A stretch of 42,495 nucleotides of DNA, taken from assembly GCA_937899105.1 (NCBI GenBank), contig CALBPF010000317.1, positions 1 through 42,495 on the forward strand, written 5' to 3'. A program made the translations under genes and the position numbers. Origin of the DNA: an uncultured Flammeovirgaceae bacterium (GTDB lineage: Bacteria > Bacteroidota > Bacteroidia > Cytophagales > Cyclobacteriaceae). The notes below the pieces were generated by a model. That model had not been told where the DNA came from. It made no database searches and saw only the letters and a list, made by a program, of their open reading frames with translations. Below are positions 41,519 through 42,495 of this stretch, in pieces. The stretch's first letter is position 1. Every line of letters begins with the position of its first letter.

Positions 41519-42495
41519 ATGAACAAAAGGATAGCTGTATTACCTGGTGATGGCATTGGTCCGGAAGTAACTGCCCAAGCGGTAAAGGTTCTGGGGAGCA
41601 TTGAACAAGTGTTTGGCCATAAAATCATTTATGAGGAAGCTCTTGTCGGGGCTGCCGCAATTGATGCAACCGGAAACCCATTTCCTAATGAAACGGAAGA
41701 AGTTTGCCGACATTCGGATGCTATTTTGTTTGGTGCCATAGGACATCCTAAATATGATGATGATCCCAAGGCTAAAGTAAGACCTGAGCAGGGGTTGCTT
41801 GCCATGCGCAAGAAGTTAGGTCTTTTTGCTAATGTAAGGCCGGTTTCGAGTTATGATGCACTCTTGCCAATCTCACCGTTGAAAGAAGAAATAATCAAAG
41901 ATGCAGACTTTGTTGTTTTTAGAGAGTTGACCGGTGGAATCTATTTTGGCCAACCACGAGGTCGATCTGAAGATGGAAATAGTGCATTTGATTCCTGCAT
42001 ATATTCAAAGGAAGAAATATTACGGGTAAGCAAATTGGCATTTGAAGCAGCAAAGAATCGAAACAAGCGCGTTACCCTTGTGGATAAGGCAAATGTACTG
42101 GCTACCTCGCGCCTGTGGCGCGAAACAGTTCAGGAATTGGCTGCTGACTATCCGGATATAAGTTTGGATTTCATGTTTGTGGACAATGCCGCCATGAAGA
42201 TCATCCAGAATCCAGGGTATTTTGATGTTGTATTAACGGAAAATATGTTTGGTGACATTATCACTGATGAGGCATCAGTAATATCAGGTTCCCTGGGCAT
42301 GCTACCTTCTGCATCCATTGGAAAAAATCAAAACTTGTATGAGCCTATCCATGGATCTTACCCTCAAGCAGCTGGAAAAAACATAGCCAATCCATTTGGG
42401 GCCATACTCTCAGCAGCAATGTTAGTAGAGTATTCCTTTGGTTTAGTTGAGGAAAGTAGATTGATCCAAAAGGCGGTTAACCAGGCGTTGGATGA
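41519..42495 (+). CDS. leuB: 3-isopropylmalate dehydrogenase, 3' end outside window
   Basis: 325 codons from ATG 41519 are visible and the frame is still open at the window edge; full LeuB is about 350-365. Oxidative decarboxylation of 3-isopropylmalate to 2-oxoisocaproate, third step of leucine synthesis. Signs: [18 protein letters not shown], the [21 protein letters not shown] substrate loop, [14 protein letters not shown], and [20 protein letters not shown] followed by [20 protein letters not shown]. Order leuA-C-D-B; the 66-base gap to leuD has no clear promoter. Confidence 0.95.
   Translation, partial: MNKRIAVLPGDGIGPEVTAQAVKVLGSIEQVFGHKIIYEEALVGAAAIDATGNPFPNETEEVCRHSDAILFGAIGHPKYDDDPKAKVRPEQGLLAMRKKLGLFANVRPVSSYDALLPISPLKEEIIKDADFVVFRELTGGIYFGQPRGRSEDGNSAFDSCIYSKEEILRVSKLAFEAAKNRNKRVTLVDKANVLATSRLWRETVQELAADYPDISLDFMFVDNAAMKIIQNPGYFDVVLTENMFGDIITDEASVISGSLGMLPSASIGKNQNLYEPIHGSYPQAAGKNIANPFGAILSAAMLVEYSFGLVEESRLIQKAVNQALD

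Noticed and set aside
1..42495. CRISPR arrays, tRNA, rRNA, insertion sequences, phage or conjugation genes
   Set aside because: No regular spaced repeats, cloverleaf or transposase/integrase motif was seen by eye; small RNA genes could still be missed.

Overview
The window comes from a Bacteroidota chromosome, most likely order Cytophagales. Pointers are a secreted protein with the gliding-motility/type IX secretion C-terminal domain, DUF4290 and DUF2490 proteins, a Cys-to-Asp MurA, a LeuA without regulatory domain, and several phylum-type promoters (TTTG, 19 bases, TAnnTTTG) with few Shine-Dalgarno sites. No rRNA, tRNA, CRISPR array, insertion sequence or prophage gene was seen, and no gene-free gap exceeds about 235 bases.

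Layout. Bases 1-8593, mostly minus strand: a partial DUF2490 protein, a frameshifted outer-membrane barrel gene, a MscS-type channel, murA, a DUF4290 protein and a UvrD/PcrA helicase; then on plus a vapBC toxin-antitoxin pair and a DUF3109 cysteine-rich protein, and on minus another beta-barrel. Bases 8827-15602 form a dense minus-strand lipid/translation cluster: pdxA, a TerB-like protein, DUF177, rpmF, plsX, fabH, efp, accB, accC. Bases 15687-20667 (plus) hold rsmA-mgtE-2-hydroxyacid dehydrogenase with overlapping ends, a membrane pentapeptide-repeat protein and greA-HIT. Bases 20662-24320 (minus) hold gpsA, a PlsB-like acyltransferase and two unrecognised genes. Bases 24398-30791 (plus): the 987-residue T9SS cargo protein, a DCC thiol oxidoreductase, fabD, aminopeptidase P, a RidA protein and a small orphan. 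Bases 30788-33420: an IscA-type carrier with an unknown partner, divergent from methylmalonyl-CoA epimerase; a tiny lipoprotein; thiL. Bases 33538-36515: padR coupled to a MacB/FtsX-like permease. Then a 516-residue unknown protein on minus and the leucine operon leuA-leuC-leuD-leuB, leuB running off the end.

How it fits together. Fatty-acid and phospholipid supply dominates: acetyl-CoA carboxylase subunits, FabH, FabD, PlsX, GpsA and a glycerolipid acyltransferase all lie here, beside envelope genes (MurA, barrels, MscS) and translation genes (EF-P, L32, RsmA).

No clear new multi-gene system was found. Best leads are the duplicated repeat inside the DUF4290 protein next to murA, the vapBC promoter/operator, the 19-bp direct repeat ahead of padR, the palindrome ahead of the 516-residue unknown gene, the unknown pair at 23402-24320, and the two related inverted-repeat elements at 8679 and 36524.
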